Source: Anaerolineaceae bacterium
GTDB taxonomy: Bacteria; Chloroflexota; Anaerolineae; Aggregatilineales; Phototrophicaceae
NCBI GenBank assembly: GCA_002702065.1
Contig: NZXX01000004.1
Location: forward strand, 352,889 to 416,888
Length of the DNA: 64,000 bases
Reading direction: 5' to 3'
Part shown: in pieces, positions 1 through 8,789 of the stretch
Layout: every line of letters begins with the position of its first letter
Position numbering within the stretch: position 1 is the first letter of the stretch
The notes under the pieces: model-generated
The model's input: only the letters and a program-made list of their open reading frames with translations
Databases searched by the model: none
Told to the model about the DNA's origin: nothing
Made by a program: the position numbers and the translations under genes

Positions 1-408
1 ATCCTGGTGACAGCCGCCGAAATCCTGACGGAAGCCGGTTATCCACCAGAGGCCGCCTTTACCGACCTCTACCTTTCCGGCGAACTACAGGACGTGCTCC
101 AGCGTGCCTCACAGGAAGGCTTGTTCCCGGCGCTCCGGTTGGCATCGCTAACCAACCAGTACGGAACCTTTACGCGCATGGAACGCTTTAATGATCTCAA
201 GCTGAACCGGCTTATGGAAGTGACGCTGGAAGATATTCGCAGCGGAGGGTTTGCGCGGGAATGGGCCAAGGAATATGGCGACGGTTACCACCGCCTGCGC
301 CGCCTGCTGCGGTCACACAGCCAGCATGACCTGTGGCTGTTCGAACAACAGGCCCTCGACATGCTGCACCCTGACCGTGAACCCGACGAATCGGCCTTTG
401 ATGTGTAG
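1..408 (+). CDS. Ketol-acid reductoisomerase-like protein, C-terminal fragment
   Basis: The reading frame is open from base 1, so the gene begins outside the window and only the last 135 residues are seen. They resemble the all-helical C-terminal domain of ketol-acid reductoisomerases: an AGYPPEAAFTDLYLSGEL segment (equivalent to the 'AGYxPExAYFE' helix with metal and substrate ligands), a SLTNQYG segment (equivalent to 'SxTAEYG'), and a terminal DIRSGGFAREW segment (equivalent to 'IQxGxFAxxW'). The family makes 2,3-dihydroxyisovalerate in branched-chain amino acid synthesis. The sequence diverges from standard IlvC, and the N-terminal Rossmann domain cannot be checked, so this could be a paralogous IlvC-like reductase. 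A GTG codon at position 7 is not needed as a start. Confidence 0.6.
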   Translation: MLVTAAEILTEAGYPPEAAFTDLYLSGELQDVLQRASQEGLFPALRLASLTNQYGTFTRMERFNDLKLNRLMEVTLEDIRSGGFAREWAKEYGDGYHRLRRLLRSHSQHDLWLFEQQALDMLHPDREPDESAFDV

Positions 409-436
409 GCACGCTACAGCTGTTTGACCTGAAGTG

Positions 437-464
437 TTCACTGTGTCGAAAAGTCCGCTATACT
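437..464 (+). promoter_or_regulatory. Possible promoter for the 502 gene
   Basis: TTCACT (437-442) and TATACT (459-464) are separated by 16 nt and lie 38 nt upstream of the ATG at 502. The -10-like box is good and the -35-like box moderate. The octamer GTGTTCAC occurs at 434-441, overlapping the -35-like box, and again at 473-480 downstream of the -10-like box, which could be a regulator site. Position and resemblance are the only evidence. Confidence 0.3.
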
Positions 465-501
465 GAGACTTGGTGTTCACAAGTGACGAGATTTGCCAGT
501 G

Positions 502-2070
502 ATGATGAAACACCGTTTATTGTTAGCAATCGCGGTGCTGACCACATACCTGACACTTCAGGCCTCAGCTTTCCCCATCTCCGCCCAATCCGATCCCGCA
601 GCATGGCCGCAGCTTCAACATGATGCGCAGCGAACCGGGCGCACCCAGGCCGTCGTTGGGGCACGTCTGCGACCGCGTTGGATATGGTTCGGGCCGGATT
701 GGGTCTTGCGCAATGCGGCATCCCAGCCGGGGCGAGACACATGGGATGATGACTTAACCTCACGTGATGGTCATGACCTCGACATGCCGCCGTTTGTGCG
801 CTTTACATTTGCCGAAACCATGCAGCCAGTTGCAACCAGCAGCGCGGTCTTTGTCGGCGATCATACGATGAACAAGGTCTGGGCACTCAGCCTCGATGAT
901 GGCGCCACCTTATGGGAGGCCGATAACCCCGGCGGGACCGTTGCCTCCGGCGTCGCCACCGAAACAACGGTAGTTTTCCCATCGCTGAGCGGCTACCTGA
1001 CCGCGTGGGACACAACCACTGGCGAACAACGCTGGCAAGTCGATACGGGCCGCAGCATTACCGGCGCCCCCCTGCTCGATCAGGATACCGTCTTTGTGGG
1101 CAATCATGGCGGCCAGTTCTTCGCGGTTGATCTGGCGACCGGTACCGTCAACTGGCAGGTGGACACAGGCGCACCCATCCTCGGCAGCCCGGCTGCGGAT
1201 GAGGCGGGGCGCGTGTTTGTCGGTAACGAAGCGATGATCGTCTACGCCTTTGACGCCGCCACTGGCGAACAACTGGCCGAAAGCCCGCGCTTGATGGGGC
1301 AAAGTTTTGCCGGTTTATGGCCGCTGATCGTGGGGGATCGCGTTGTGCTGCGGACGATACCCGCCGCCTATATCGGCAGCGAATATGCGCTCGAAGCGGT
1401 GCTCGACGGATCGGACGCCAGCTTTGACGCGGAACAACAAACCCTCAGAAACTGGCTCCAGAGCGTGGACGGCCAGTTATCGGAGCATCTCTTTGCGCTG
1501 GACCGGAACGACCTGTCCAAGGATTACATTATCCCGAACGGACCCGTCGGTGGTGTCGGCTACCCGGCGAACCCGCCCGTTCTCACCCAGAATAATCAGC
1601 CCATCACCTGGTGGCCGACCTACTTTAACCAGCTGACATTTTGCAGTTTTGGCTGTCAGGAAGGGTTGGGCATCGACATCGCGACGTTCGACCTCGAAAC
1701 AGGCCTGGGTGCCCAGCTGCCCGGCTCGCAGCCATCTATGGGCGTCGAAACGGATAATACCTATGGCATGACCGTAGGCGGCAACAACACGCTCTATCTG
1801 AGGCAGCAGTTTCGTGGCACGCTGGCGCTTAATCTGAATTCTGGCGCTTCTTACCGCATTAGTGCGGAATATCGCTGGCAGGATCATGGCGGCTGGCAGG
1901 CCCCGCTTAATTATGCGGAAGGCGTCCACAGCGGCGACTGGCCCGCCGATACCGTCCGCACGCCCCTGTCTGCGCCCCCTATGGGTACGATCCATGTCGG
2001 CCCGGTCATCCTGCCCAACCGCCTCATTTTTACGGAACGTTTTGCCGTGACAGTGATGGAAAGCTACTGA
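502..2070 (+). CDS. Secreted PQQ-repeat beta-propeller protein
   Basis: The product is about 522 residues. The N-terminus has basic MMKHR, a hydrophobic core and an Ala-rich end before SAQSDPA, which is a classical signal peptide. Residues about 110-260 contain PQQ-like propeller repeats of the pattern 'VWALSLDDGATLWEADNP', 'AWDTTTGEQRWQVDTG' and 'FAVDLATGTVNWQVDTG', each with the Asp-x-x-Thr-Gly-x-x-x-Trp signature. The rest is less regular. Quinoprotein-dehydrogenase active-site residues are not apparent, so a structural or binding propeller is more likely than an enzyme. ATG 502 was chosen over in-frame TTG 493 because it places the basic residues at the N-terminus; no strong Shine-Dalgarno is visible. 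The stop codon overlaps the next start (TGATG), so the pair is translationally coupled. Confidence 0.75.
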   Translation: MMKHRLLLAIAVLTTYLTLQASAFPISAQSDPAAWPQLQHDAQRTGRTQAVVGARLRPRWIWFGPDWVLRNAASQPGRDTWDDDLTSRDGHDLDMPPFVRFTFAETMQPVATSSAVFVGDHTMNKVWALSLDDGATLWEADNPGGTVASGVATETTVVFPSLSGYLTAWDTTTGEQRWQVDTGRSITGAPLLDQDTVFVGNHGGQFFAVDLATGTVNWQVDTGAPILGSPAADEAGRVFVGNEAMIVYAFDAATGEQLAESPRLMGQSFAGLWPLIVGDRVVLRTIPAAYIGSEYALEAVLDGSDASFDAEQQTLRNWLQSVDGQLSEHLFALDRNDLSKDYIIPNGPVGGVGYPANPPVLTQNNQPITWWPTYFNQLTFCSFGCQEGLGIDIATFDLETGLGAQLPGSQPSMGVETDNTYGMTVGGNNTLYLRQQFRGTLALNLNSGASYRISAEYRWQDHGGWQAPLNYAEGVHSGDWPADTVRTPLSAPPMGTIHVGPVILPNRLIFTERFAVTVMESY

Positions 2071-3260
2071 TGTTCGACAAACAAGCTAAGCGAAACGTCC
2101 TCATCGTATGGTTCATCCTGGTCTGCCTGTCAGGGTCCGTTCACGGCCAGACTGTGGATATTTACCTGTGGGAAATGCCCGTCATTGTGGATGTCGACAC
2201 ACAGGGCGCAGCCGCCGAGATCGACATCCTGCGGGACGAGATCGACCGCATACTGGCGGCCCCGGCGCTGGCCCCCTTGCGCCTGAACTTTTCGGACTTG
2301 CTGGAAGAAGGGTACTGGGTTTACATCGAGCGAGGCCGGATCATCACGACGCTGGCCGCCGCCTACCCGTACCTGCTGCCCGACCAGCAAGAGGCGGTTC
2401 AGGTTTATGTCCGAACCATGCTGGAATCCGGCGATGAAGCTCCCTGGCATTCCCCACTCAAAAGCAATGGCGAAGGTGCCGAGCGCCACGACCATCAGCA
2501 CGCCATCACATTGGGCCGTTACCCCCATTTCCCGGATACAGGCCCGGTGCCAACCCTGCATGTACTGTATGGGTTATGGCTGTACGCCGAACGCAGCGGC
2601 GACTGGGAGACGGTGTCCCAATACTGGGAACCCATCAAGCAGTATTATGCCGACAATCGGGAAACTGCCGTTTTGTACGGGCAGCTTGGCGGGTTTATCG
2701 GGATGGCCCGCATGGCCTATCAACTGGACGATGCAGAAACGCTGGCAGCTGTCGACGCGGACGCACGCAGCCAGTTCGATGCCGCACTGGATATTGACCT
2801 GATCGCGGCGCGGCAGCAGACAAGCACGTTTGGCTTTTTCGACAATGCACGCAAGGATGGTTTTTTCCCCGGCCAGCCGTGGATGTTCCTGAACGCCTCA
2901 CCGGAGGTCATGCGGTATATCAACGACCACGCCGACCTGCGCGCTGCCGCGCTGGATCGCGTCGACCAGTTCCTTCAGCGGTATCCGGTATGGTGGCTCG
3001 TCCGGGCGCCCTACTTTAGCCGCTGGACCGGTGACGAAAGTATCGGCCTGACCCCGGAAACTTTCGGCATCCACATGCCGTTTGAGCGTTGGATCCGCCA
3101 GACCGAGCCGGCGCAGCTCCGCAGCTACATGCGTTCAGCGCCACTGGGAACAGGCGACCTTTACTGGATTGAGGCCCTTGTCACCGCCATCGAAGCGACG
3201 GGTCAGGTCTGCTGGCAGGATGTCCGCAGCGGTACGCCAACATGCGAAGCCGGTTCGTAG
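2070..3260 (+). CDS. Secreted protein of unknown function, coupled to propeller gene
   Basis: The product is 396 residues. A basic N-terminus (MFDKQAKRN) and a hydrophobic stretch ending in SVHGQ form a probable signal peptide. The mature part is rich in Trp, Tyr and predicted helices, with phrases such as LHVLYGLWLYAERSGDW and GGFIGMARMAYQLDD that look like the helical hairpins of an alpha/alpha-barrel, as in several glycan-active enzymes. A His-rich stretch (RHDHQHAI) follows at about residue 140. I do not recognise the family. The start overlaps the stop of the upstream propeller gene by one base, so the two secreted proteins are probably made together and may act on the same extracellular target. 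It converges on the nucleotidyltransferase gene, 9 nt away. Confidence 0.65.
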   Translation: MFDKQAKRNVLIVWFILVCLSGSVHGQTVDIYLWEMPVIVDVDTQGAAAEIDILRDEIDRILAAPALAPLRLNFSDLLEEGYWVYIERGRIITTLAAAYPYLLPDQQEAVQVYVRTMLESGDEAPWHSPLKSNGEGAERHDHQHAITLGRYPHFPDTGPVPTLHVLYGLWLYAERSGDWETVSQYWEPIKQYYADNRETAVLYGQLGGFIGMARMAYQLDDAETLAAVDADARSQFDAALDIDLIAARQQTSTFGFFDNARKDGFFPGQPWMFLNASPEVMRYINDHADLRAAALDRVDQFLQRYPVWWLVRAPYFSRWTGDESIGLTPETFGIHMPFERWIRQTEPAQLRSYMRSAPLGTGDLYWIEALVTAIEATGQVCWQDVRSGTPTCEAGS

Positions 3261-3269
3261 CCAGATTGC

Positions 3270-4559
3270 TTAATCGGCGTCAACGACGATCTGTTCCTGT
3301 TTGACAAAAACACGCTGGCCATTTTTGACATCATGCAGCACGTGGGTGCCGGGGCCAATCTGCGCCGCTTCGCCAATTTTGACACCGGGCATGGTCATGG
3401 CATCTACCGCGATAAACGCATCCTTGCCGATAATCGCCCCCAGTTTGTCGCGCCCGGTTTCGAGCTTCTGGCCTTTGACGTAGCTTGGCACAATACCCCG
3501 GTCGATGCGCAGGTTGGCGGTCGTACACCCGGCAGAGAAGTTTACATTCGGTCCAAATACCGAATCCAGCACCCGGCAGGCGTGCATCTGGCACCCATCC
3601 GCCACATAGCTGCGCGCCACTTCAGTCGTAAAGCCGACGTTGCAATGATCCAGCACCATCGAGCCGCGCACCAGCGCATTGTTGCCCACAATCGTACCGT
3701 TGCCGATATACGCCGGGCCAACCACCGCCGCACCCGGAAACACCTTCACGCCCTCACCGATGAACACATCCCCCACCAGCGAAGCCGTTGGCGCGATAAA
3801 GGCGCTGTCGGCCACGGTCTGCCCTTTAATCTGCGACAGAAAGTAATCCATAATATCCAGCGTATGCCAGGGGAATTTCAGCGCGCTCCAGTGCCCGGCA
3901 TAAGGCACTGCCCGAAACACATGCGCTTTCATCAAAGTGTCCATCGCCCGTTCGTAGTGATCGTCCGAGGGTAGATCACGGGCATATTCAGCGCGGATTG
4001 CATCCAGCAGGCGTCCGGCATGGCTGTGGATATGGGCGACAATATTCACCAGATTACTGGGGCGGTTATCAGCACCCGGCTTTTCGACCATGCCCGTAAT
4101 GCGATTGGCGTCATCCACCACCAGATAGCCGCCCGGAAAATAGTCTTCCATCTCGTACCCGGTAATGAGGCTCTCGTCCGGGTTGGCTTGATACTTCGCC
4201 AGCATATCGAGGTGTAAATGCGTATCCACCACATCATGCACCTGATTAATGTACACCGCTGCATCAGGCTCCAGTACGGGTGCCGCCTGCAAAATCGCAT
4301 CCCCCATCCCAATCGCGCTGGCCTGCACGACCACATCGACCTGCATCGAACCTACAGCCGCCGTCATCATTCGAATATCGTCGACATTTTCAGGGTTGCC
4401 AACGATGACCACACGCTCGAAACCCAACTCATGATAGCGCCGAAGCTGGCTGATCAGCAGCGGTTCTGCCCCAAAACGCAGCAGCGACTTTTCCCGCAGC
4501 GGCCACATGCGGGACGATGCACCACCAGCCAGGATAATCAGGGTAGGCGTGGACGACAT
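3270..4559 (-). CDS. Sugar-1-phosphate nucleotidyltransferase with left-handed beta-helix tail
   Basis: The product is 429 residues. It opens with the nucleotidyltransferase signature LAGGASSRMWPLREKSLLRF (G-G-x-S-S-R-M and the downstream Lys), followed by the Rossmann-like core to about residue 240. The C-terminal half is rich in short Ile/Val/Gly repeats such as VFIGEGVKVFPGAAVVG and GNGTIVGNNALVRGSMV, typical of a hexapeptide left-handed beta-helix. The family transfers NMP from an NTP to a sugar-1-phosphate, feeding cell-envelope glycan synthesis. The substrate is not predictable; GlmU-like and GlgC-like paralogues share this layout. The frame extends upstream, but ATG 4559 has a strong AAGGAG about 6 nt upstream and begins the conserved domain, so it is the start. 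Confidence 0.8.
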   Translation of the reverse strand: MSSTPTLIILAGGASSRMWPLREKSLLRFGAEPLLISQLRRYHELGFERVVIVGNPENVDDIRMMTAAVGSMQVDVVVQASAIGMGDAILQAAPVLEPDAAVYINQVHDVVDTHLHLDMLAKYQANPDESLITGYEMEDYFPGGYLVVDDANRITGMVEKPGADNRPSNLVNIVAHIHSHAGRLLDAIRAEYARDLPSDDHYERAMDTLMKAHVFRAVPYAGHWSALKFPWHTLDIMDYFLSQIKGQTVADSAFIAPTASLVGDVFIGEGVKVFPGAAVVGPAYIGNGTIVGNNALVRGSMVLDHCNVGFTTEVARSYVADGCQMHACRVLDSVFGPNVNFSAGCTTANLRIDRGIVPSYVKGQKLETGRDKLGAIIGKDAFIAVDAMTMPGVKIGEAAQIGPGTHVLHDVKNGQRVFVKQEQIVVDAD

Positions 4560-4664
4560 AGACGACTCCTTACTGGAAGATAACCTGCTATTATTGTACA
4601 ACCTTGCTCCGAAGAGGCAATTCCCCTTAAAATACGTTAAACACCCTTGAGACAGGCGCAACAC

Positions 4665-6929
4665 ATGACTGAACTTTCCCCCTCATCACCCAGCGCCACC
4701 GACGAAACCAAACCGGCAGCGGACCGGCAGAAACAGGCGCTGCTGGCTGCGCTGGCTGGTGGCCCTGTAAAGCTGCTCGATCAAATCAAAGCCGTTCTTG
4801 CCCTCAGCCAACATGTGCCTGTCACAGACACGACCCCGGATCAACCGGCCCGGTCCGTGACCACCGATCAGGCCCGCCTGACCGCGCTGGTTCAACTGGC
4901 GGAATATATCCCCGACGATCAGCTTGCCGCCCTTTACGAAGAGCTGCAATCCGTCGACGATGTGGAAACCCGCCTGCTGTGCACGATCCGGCTGGCCCTG
5001 CGGATGCCGCCTCAGTATTTCCAGACCATTGTTCGGCAGGCATGGCAGCAGTCTGATGAGCTGCCCACCGCCGAAGCGCGCGCCCGTGTCCTGCTGCAAT
5101 TGGTGCCCCTGCTCACCCTTATCGACGACGAACCGGCGGCACCGCCCATCCTGCTGGAAATCGTGTCACTGGCACAGGCGATCAGCAACATCGAAGCGCG
5201 TATCCGAAGCCTGATGGCCCTGGTGCCGCATTTGCCACGCAGTATGCGCCTGCGTGTCCTGAATCGTGTGCTGGACGAAGTCGACGGTTTGCACAGCGAC
5301 AACCAGCGCGCCACGGCCCTCGCCGCAGTGGCAACCCACCTGATGCCCGACATCGACACGCGGGCCTTTCAGTGCGCCGAAAGCATTCAGGTACCCGACG
5401 AACGGGCCCGTGCCCTGACCGCGCTGGCACGTCATATGCCGTTATCCATGCAATCTGCCCTGCGCCGCAGCACGCTGAGCGCGATTGGCAATATCAGCGA
5501 CGAGGAAGCCCGCACTGAAGCGCTGATTGCGTTTGCCCCGCATCTCGAATTTGTCACCGATACGCAGCATTTCCCCAACATGCTGGAACAGGCACTGGCG
5601 GTCGCCATCAGCATCAAACGGCGTCACCTGCGCGCGCGCGTACTGGTCGCCCTGGCCCCGCACATGTCGGTTGATCTTCAGGGTGAGGCGCTGGCCGCCG
5701 TCCATAACCTGAGCAACGAACGCGAACGTGCCCTGCTGCTCACGCAGTTGGCGCCGACATTGCCCGCCAATATGCTGATCGCCAGTCTGGCCGTCGCCCA
5801 CAGCATGATCGAGCCGGATGCCCGTGTTCAGGCCCTGACCGCCCTCGCCCTGCACGCGCCGGAAAATGCGCGCGAACGCACCATGCTCGATGCGCTGTCC
5901 GCCGCATCCACCCTGACGCATCGTTACGAGCGAGTCAGCGCGCTGCTGGCACTCATCGACGTGCTGCCGCCGCATTTACAGGGCCGCGCCTATAACGACG
6001 CGCTCGACGCAACCCGCCTGATCGACAACGAAAATGCACGCGCACGTGCCCTCAGTCTGCTGGCCCCGACGCTGCCGCCCCGCCTGCATGAACGCGCCCT
6101 CCAGATGGCGAGAGACATTCGCAACGCCGAGCAGCGCCTCGCCGCGCTCAGTAGTATTGCCCGCGTCCTCGATAACAGCCACAGCCTGAGCGCCGAACTG
6201 ATGGCCGCCACCTATGAGCTGCCTTTCGAATACAAGCGCGCGCGTGCCATTGGCGAAGTCGCCGACCTGCTGACTGGTGAGCATGTACTGGAAGCGCTGG
6301 CGATGGTGCGCACCATCGAAGACCCGGTGGATCGGGCCACTGCCTATATTCGGCTGATTCCGTACCTGAGCGCTCAGGAGCGACGCGAAACCGTCATCGA
6401 ATGCTGGCAGTTGATCCGCAGTGTCGACAATGGCTACGACGCCGCCAGCACGCTCTCGGCGCTGGCCCCTTTACTGCCGGAATCCGCCGCCAACGATCTG
6501 GCACGCACCGCCGGCATGATTATCGGCTCGATCATGGATGAATACGATCAGGCCAGCGCGATCACCATTCTGGCCCCTCTACTGGCCGCACAGGAAGAAA
6601 CCCCGGACGCGCTGCCGCTGCCGCATCAGTCCACAGTCCTGCAAAAAGGCATCGAGGCTGCGCTGAGCATCCCGCAGATGACCGTTCGGACACCGCTGCT
6701 GAGTCATGGTGCCCAGGTCTGGGTCGATACCAATGGCCCGGAAGAGAGCTTCCGCCTGTGGCAGCACGTGATGCAGGAACTGGCCAGGCAGCCGCTGGCC
6801 GATACGATGCTGGCATTGGCGACCTTTACCCCGGTCATCCGGCAGTTCAGCGGCAGCCGCGTCCTCAGTCAGATGACACAGGTACTACGCCAGTATCGTA
6901 CGGATTCAGTTGCAGAGTTCGACCGATAG
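4665..6929 (+). CDS. Long HEAT-like helical-repeat protein
   Basis: The product is 754 residues with no signal peptide or membrane segment. After a polar N-terminus the protein is nearly all a degenerate repeat of about 30-45 residues with the core 'ARALTALAPHLP...ALxxAxxI', as in VLVALAPHMSVDLQGEALAA, ARALSLLAPTLPPRLHERAL and RVQALTALALHAPENARERT. I count roughly a dozen or more units. Such Arg-Ala-Leu alpha-solenoids occur in Chloroflexota and cyanobacterial proteins, often as scaffolds beside signalling domains, but no catalytic domain is seen here. ATG 4665 is preferred over an in-frame TTG at 4647. It is divergent from the nucleotidyltransferase and 48 nt upstream of the GAF-like gene, which suggests an operon with it. 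Confidence 0.7.
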   Translation: MTELSPSSPSATDETKPAADRQKQALLAALAGGPVKLLDQIKAVLALSQHVPVTDTTPDQPARSVTTDQARLTALVQLAEYIPDDQLAALYEELQSVDDVETRLLCTIRLALRMPPQYFQTIVRQAWQQSDELPTAEARARVLLQLVPLLTLIDDEPAAPPILLEIVSLAQAISNIEARIRSLMALVPHLPRSMRLRVLNRVLDEVDGLHSDNQRATALAAVATHLMPDIDTRAFQCAESIQVPDERARALTALARHMPLSMQSALRRSTLSAIGNISDEEARTEALIAFAPHLEFVTDTQHFPNMLEQALAVAISIKRRHLRARVLVALAPHMSVDLQGEALAAVHNLSNERERALLLTQLAPTLPANMLIASLAVAHSMIEPDARVQALTALALHAPENARERTMLDALSAASTLTHRYERVSALLALIDVLPPHLQGRAYNDALDATRLIDNENARARALSLLAPTLPPRLHERALQMARDIRNAEQRLAALSSIARVLDNSHSLSAELMAATYELPFEYKRARAIGEVADLLTGEHVLEALAMVRTIEDPVDRATAYIRLIPYLSAQERRETVIECWQLIRSVDNGYDAASTLSALAPLLPESAANDLARTAGMIIGSIMDEYDQASAITILAPLLAAQEETPDALPLPHQSTVLQKGIEAALSIPQMTVRTPLLSHGAQVWVDTNGPEESFRLWQHVMQELARQPLADTMLALATFTPVIRQFSGSRVLSQMTQVLRQYRTDSVAEFDR

Positions 6930-6977
6930 CGATAATCTTGCAAGCGAGATAAGAGAGTTCAAGCTGAAGAGAACCCG

Positions 6978-7412
6978 ATGAGCCATACTTTCCTGCTGAA
7001 TCTGATGCGTGTGACTCATGATGTCACGCGGGCAGAACGCGCATTTGCCGTAGATCTGGAATTGAACATTCTGGGTACACTCAATATCACCCCGGAGCAA
7101 GTCGAAGCCCCTTACCTGGCCTGTATTCGTCAGGCGCTGGCAGAAGGCACCCCGATCATTACCGACAATTACACCATGTCGATTGATCCATCCAAAGCGC
7201 CCGTGACCAACAAGTCCTTCCCGAAGCTGCGTTTTGTCGTCATCCTGCCTGTAAAGGATGTAGGGGCCGTGTGCCTCGACCAGAACCTGCGCGGCGGGGT
7301 GACAACCAAAGACAAGGTCGAACGCCTGACCCAGTTTATTCAACATGTTCTGGACAATAACAAAACCGAGTTGGATGAAGACGAGTTATCGGCCCTCTAC
7401 CAGAGCTTCTAA
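6978..7412 (+). CDS. Small GAF-like domain protein
   Basis: The product is 144 residues. The order of motifs fits a single GAF domain: an N-terminal helix with TRAERAFAVDLE (compare 'GAERGxLxL'), a central IRQALAEGTPIITDN (compare 'xVxxTGxPVxxxD'), and FVVILPVKDVGAVCLDQNLRG (compare 'SxLxVPLxxxxxxGVLYLDxxL'). GAF domains bind small ligands or act as protein-interaction modules. There is no output domain, so it probably acts through a partner. The helical-repeat gene upstream and the minus-strand chemosensory operon converging on it (1-nt gap) point to a signalling role, which is inference. The ATG has only a weak Shine-Dalgarno (GAAGAGAA). Confidence 0.65.
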   Translation: MSHTFLLNLMRVTHDVTRAERAFAVDLELNILGTLNITPEQVEAPYLACIRQALAEGTPIITDNYTMSIDPSKAPVTNKSFPKLRFVVILPVKDVGAVCLDQNLRGGVTTKDKVERLTQFIQHVLDNNKTELDEDELSALYQSF

Positions 7413-7413
7413 G

Positions 7414-8325
7414 TTAATCCTGCAAGCTGGGCAGCGGCCTGGGCTGGGGAATTGAACGTAAAATGTCGTCAATGATGGCAGCCGTGCGCTTGCTGTACAG
7501 CCAGACCATACCCGGTTTGACATCCGCATCGCAGATAACCGCCAGCGATACGGTGTACGGCTTACCAAACTCAATGATATAGACCCCACTCTGATCGCCC
7601 TCAAAATAGGTGGAGTGAAATTTATTCTCTTCGAGGATATTCGCCAGTGACCGCTGCGCCGTATGGTCAATGCTCAGGGCATGCGTCAGCAGCTTGAGAT
7701 CGTAATCTTCCAGCGTGCCCGCCGCGCCAATCATATTGCCGTCGGTATCGACCAGGCCCACAAAACTGGCCTTCACATGATTCAGCAGCAGGTTGAGTTC
7801 CTTGTTGATCAGGGTGAAATGCTCCCGACGCAGCATCAGCACAGCGGGGCGCGTGCGTGGGTCCAGCCGCTTGGCCCGGTCACGCGGGACAGGGGGCGGC
7901 GGTGGGGGTTGTTCCGTCCGTTTGCTGGCAGCAGCCTGCTTCTTCTTTTCCAACTGACGCTCGATCTGCATCATCACAAAAGTCATGTTCAGTGGTTTGT
8001 ACAGGTAATCGACCGCGCCCAGCCGGAAAACCGCAACCGCGCTTTTCGCCGACAGGTCATCATCAATCACGATGACTTTGGCGCCAGGCCGCAAACCACC
8101 CACCACTGCCAGCAGGTCCATACCGCTGAGGTCTGGCAGTTCGGCCTCTGTGATGATCAAATCGAAGGGGGCCAGCAGAATTTCGCTGAGCGCTTCCTCA
8201 AAGTTATCCGCTACGTTCACGATATAGCCGCTTGCGGTTTCCAGCACTTCGCTGAGGCCGATGCGCAGCTCTTCATCTCTGGCAACTATGAGAATGCGGT
8301 CTTTTGTCTTTTGTGCGCTCATCAT
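7414..8325 (-). CDS. Pseudo-receiver fused to roadblock/LC7-like domain
   Basis: The product is 303 residues. Residues about 10-130 have the receiver fold, but the canonical acidic pair is A15-R16 (ILIVAR versus ILIVDD) and the phosphoacceptor is Glu60 (DLIITEAELPDLSG). The conserved Lys is kept (YLYKPL). A charged, Pro-rich linker (six Pro at about 142) leads to a C-terminal domain of about 120 residues with a roadblock/MglB-like layout (FVGLVDTDGNMIGAAG ... LAVICDADVKPGMVWLY). Roadblock proteins regulate small GTPases or scaffold complexes. It is the last gene of the chemosensory operon; its ATG overlaps the cheW stop by 4 nt. Phosphorylation at the usual site is impossible as read, so it should be a constitutive or mimetic adaptor (inference). 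Confidence 0.75.
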   Translation of the reverse strand: MMSAQKTKDRILIVARDEELRIGLSEVLETASGYIVNVADNFEEALSEILLAPFDLIITEAELPDLSGMDLLAVVGGLRPGAKVIVIDDDLSAKSAVAVFRLGAVDYLYKPLNMTFVMMQIERQLEKKKQAAASKRTEQPPPPPPVPRDRAKRLDPRTRPAVLMLRREHFTLINKELNLLLNHVKASFVGLVDTDGNMIGAAGTLEDYDLKLLTHALSIDHTAQRSLANILEENKFHSTYFEGDQSGVYIIEFGKPYTVSLAVICDADVKPGMVWLYSKRTAAIIDDILRSIPQPRPLPSLQD

Positions 8326-8789
8326 TGGGTCTGCTCACCCTCAACATGAACTGACACCGCCTGGGGCAGATAATGCGCCAGCAGCGATGACAATGCCAGT
8401 AATTGAACCATCTGATCGCCATGCGTGACCACGCTGCGCACAAACCGGTCGCGGACTACATGCTGCGACAGGCTCGACGAGTCGAAATGGGCGATGCGCA
8501 GCACTTCGTCAACCACCAGCCCGGCGGATTGCTGGGCCGCATGGGCGACGATAAACAGAGTCGTGGTATCGACGGCAGGCACCGGGTGCCGAAACACCGG
8601 GCGCAGATCAAGCACCGGCAGCGGCGCGCCATGCCGATTGGCCACGCCCAGAAACACATCGTCAATGTCGGGCGTTTCCACCAGTTCGACCATCGCCGCC
8701 ACTTCAATCACCTGCTCGATCGCCAGGGCATAATGCTGGTCTCCCAGACGAAAAAGCAAATGGGGTATGGTTCCCGCTGCGTCAGCCAC
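8322..8789 (-). CDS. cheW: CheW-like coupling protein (second copy)
   Basis: The product is 155 residues. A single CheW fold is visible: LLFRLGDQHYALAIEQVIEV at the start, VFLGVANRHGAPLPVLDLRPVF in the middle (compare 'GxxNLRGxxxPVxDLR'), and LFIVAHAAQQSAGLVVDEVL. It would link receptor arrays to CheA. GTG 8789 is chosen because AGGAGG lies 8 nt upstream; the frame extends further, but that region encodes the preceding protein. The gene overlaps the upstream RsbT-like gene by 8 nt (GTGGCTGA) and the downstream gene by 4 nt, so all three are coupled. It is one of two divergent CheW proteins in the operon, which may serve different complexes. Confidence 0.85.
   Translation of the reverse strand: MADAAGTIPHLLFRLGDQHYALAIEQVIEVAAMVELVETPDIDDVFLGVANRHGAPLPVLDLRPVFRHPVPAVDTTTLFIVAHAAQQSAGLVVDEVLRIAHFDSSSLSQHVVRDRFVRSVVTHGDQMVQLLALSSLLAHYLPQAVSVHVEGEQTQ

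Noticed and set aside
493..501. TTG 493 as start of the secreted propeller protein.
   Set aside because: ATG 502 gives the expected basic N-terminus of a signal peptide, and no ribosome site favours the TTG.
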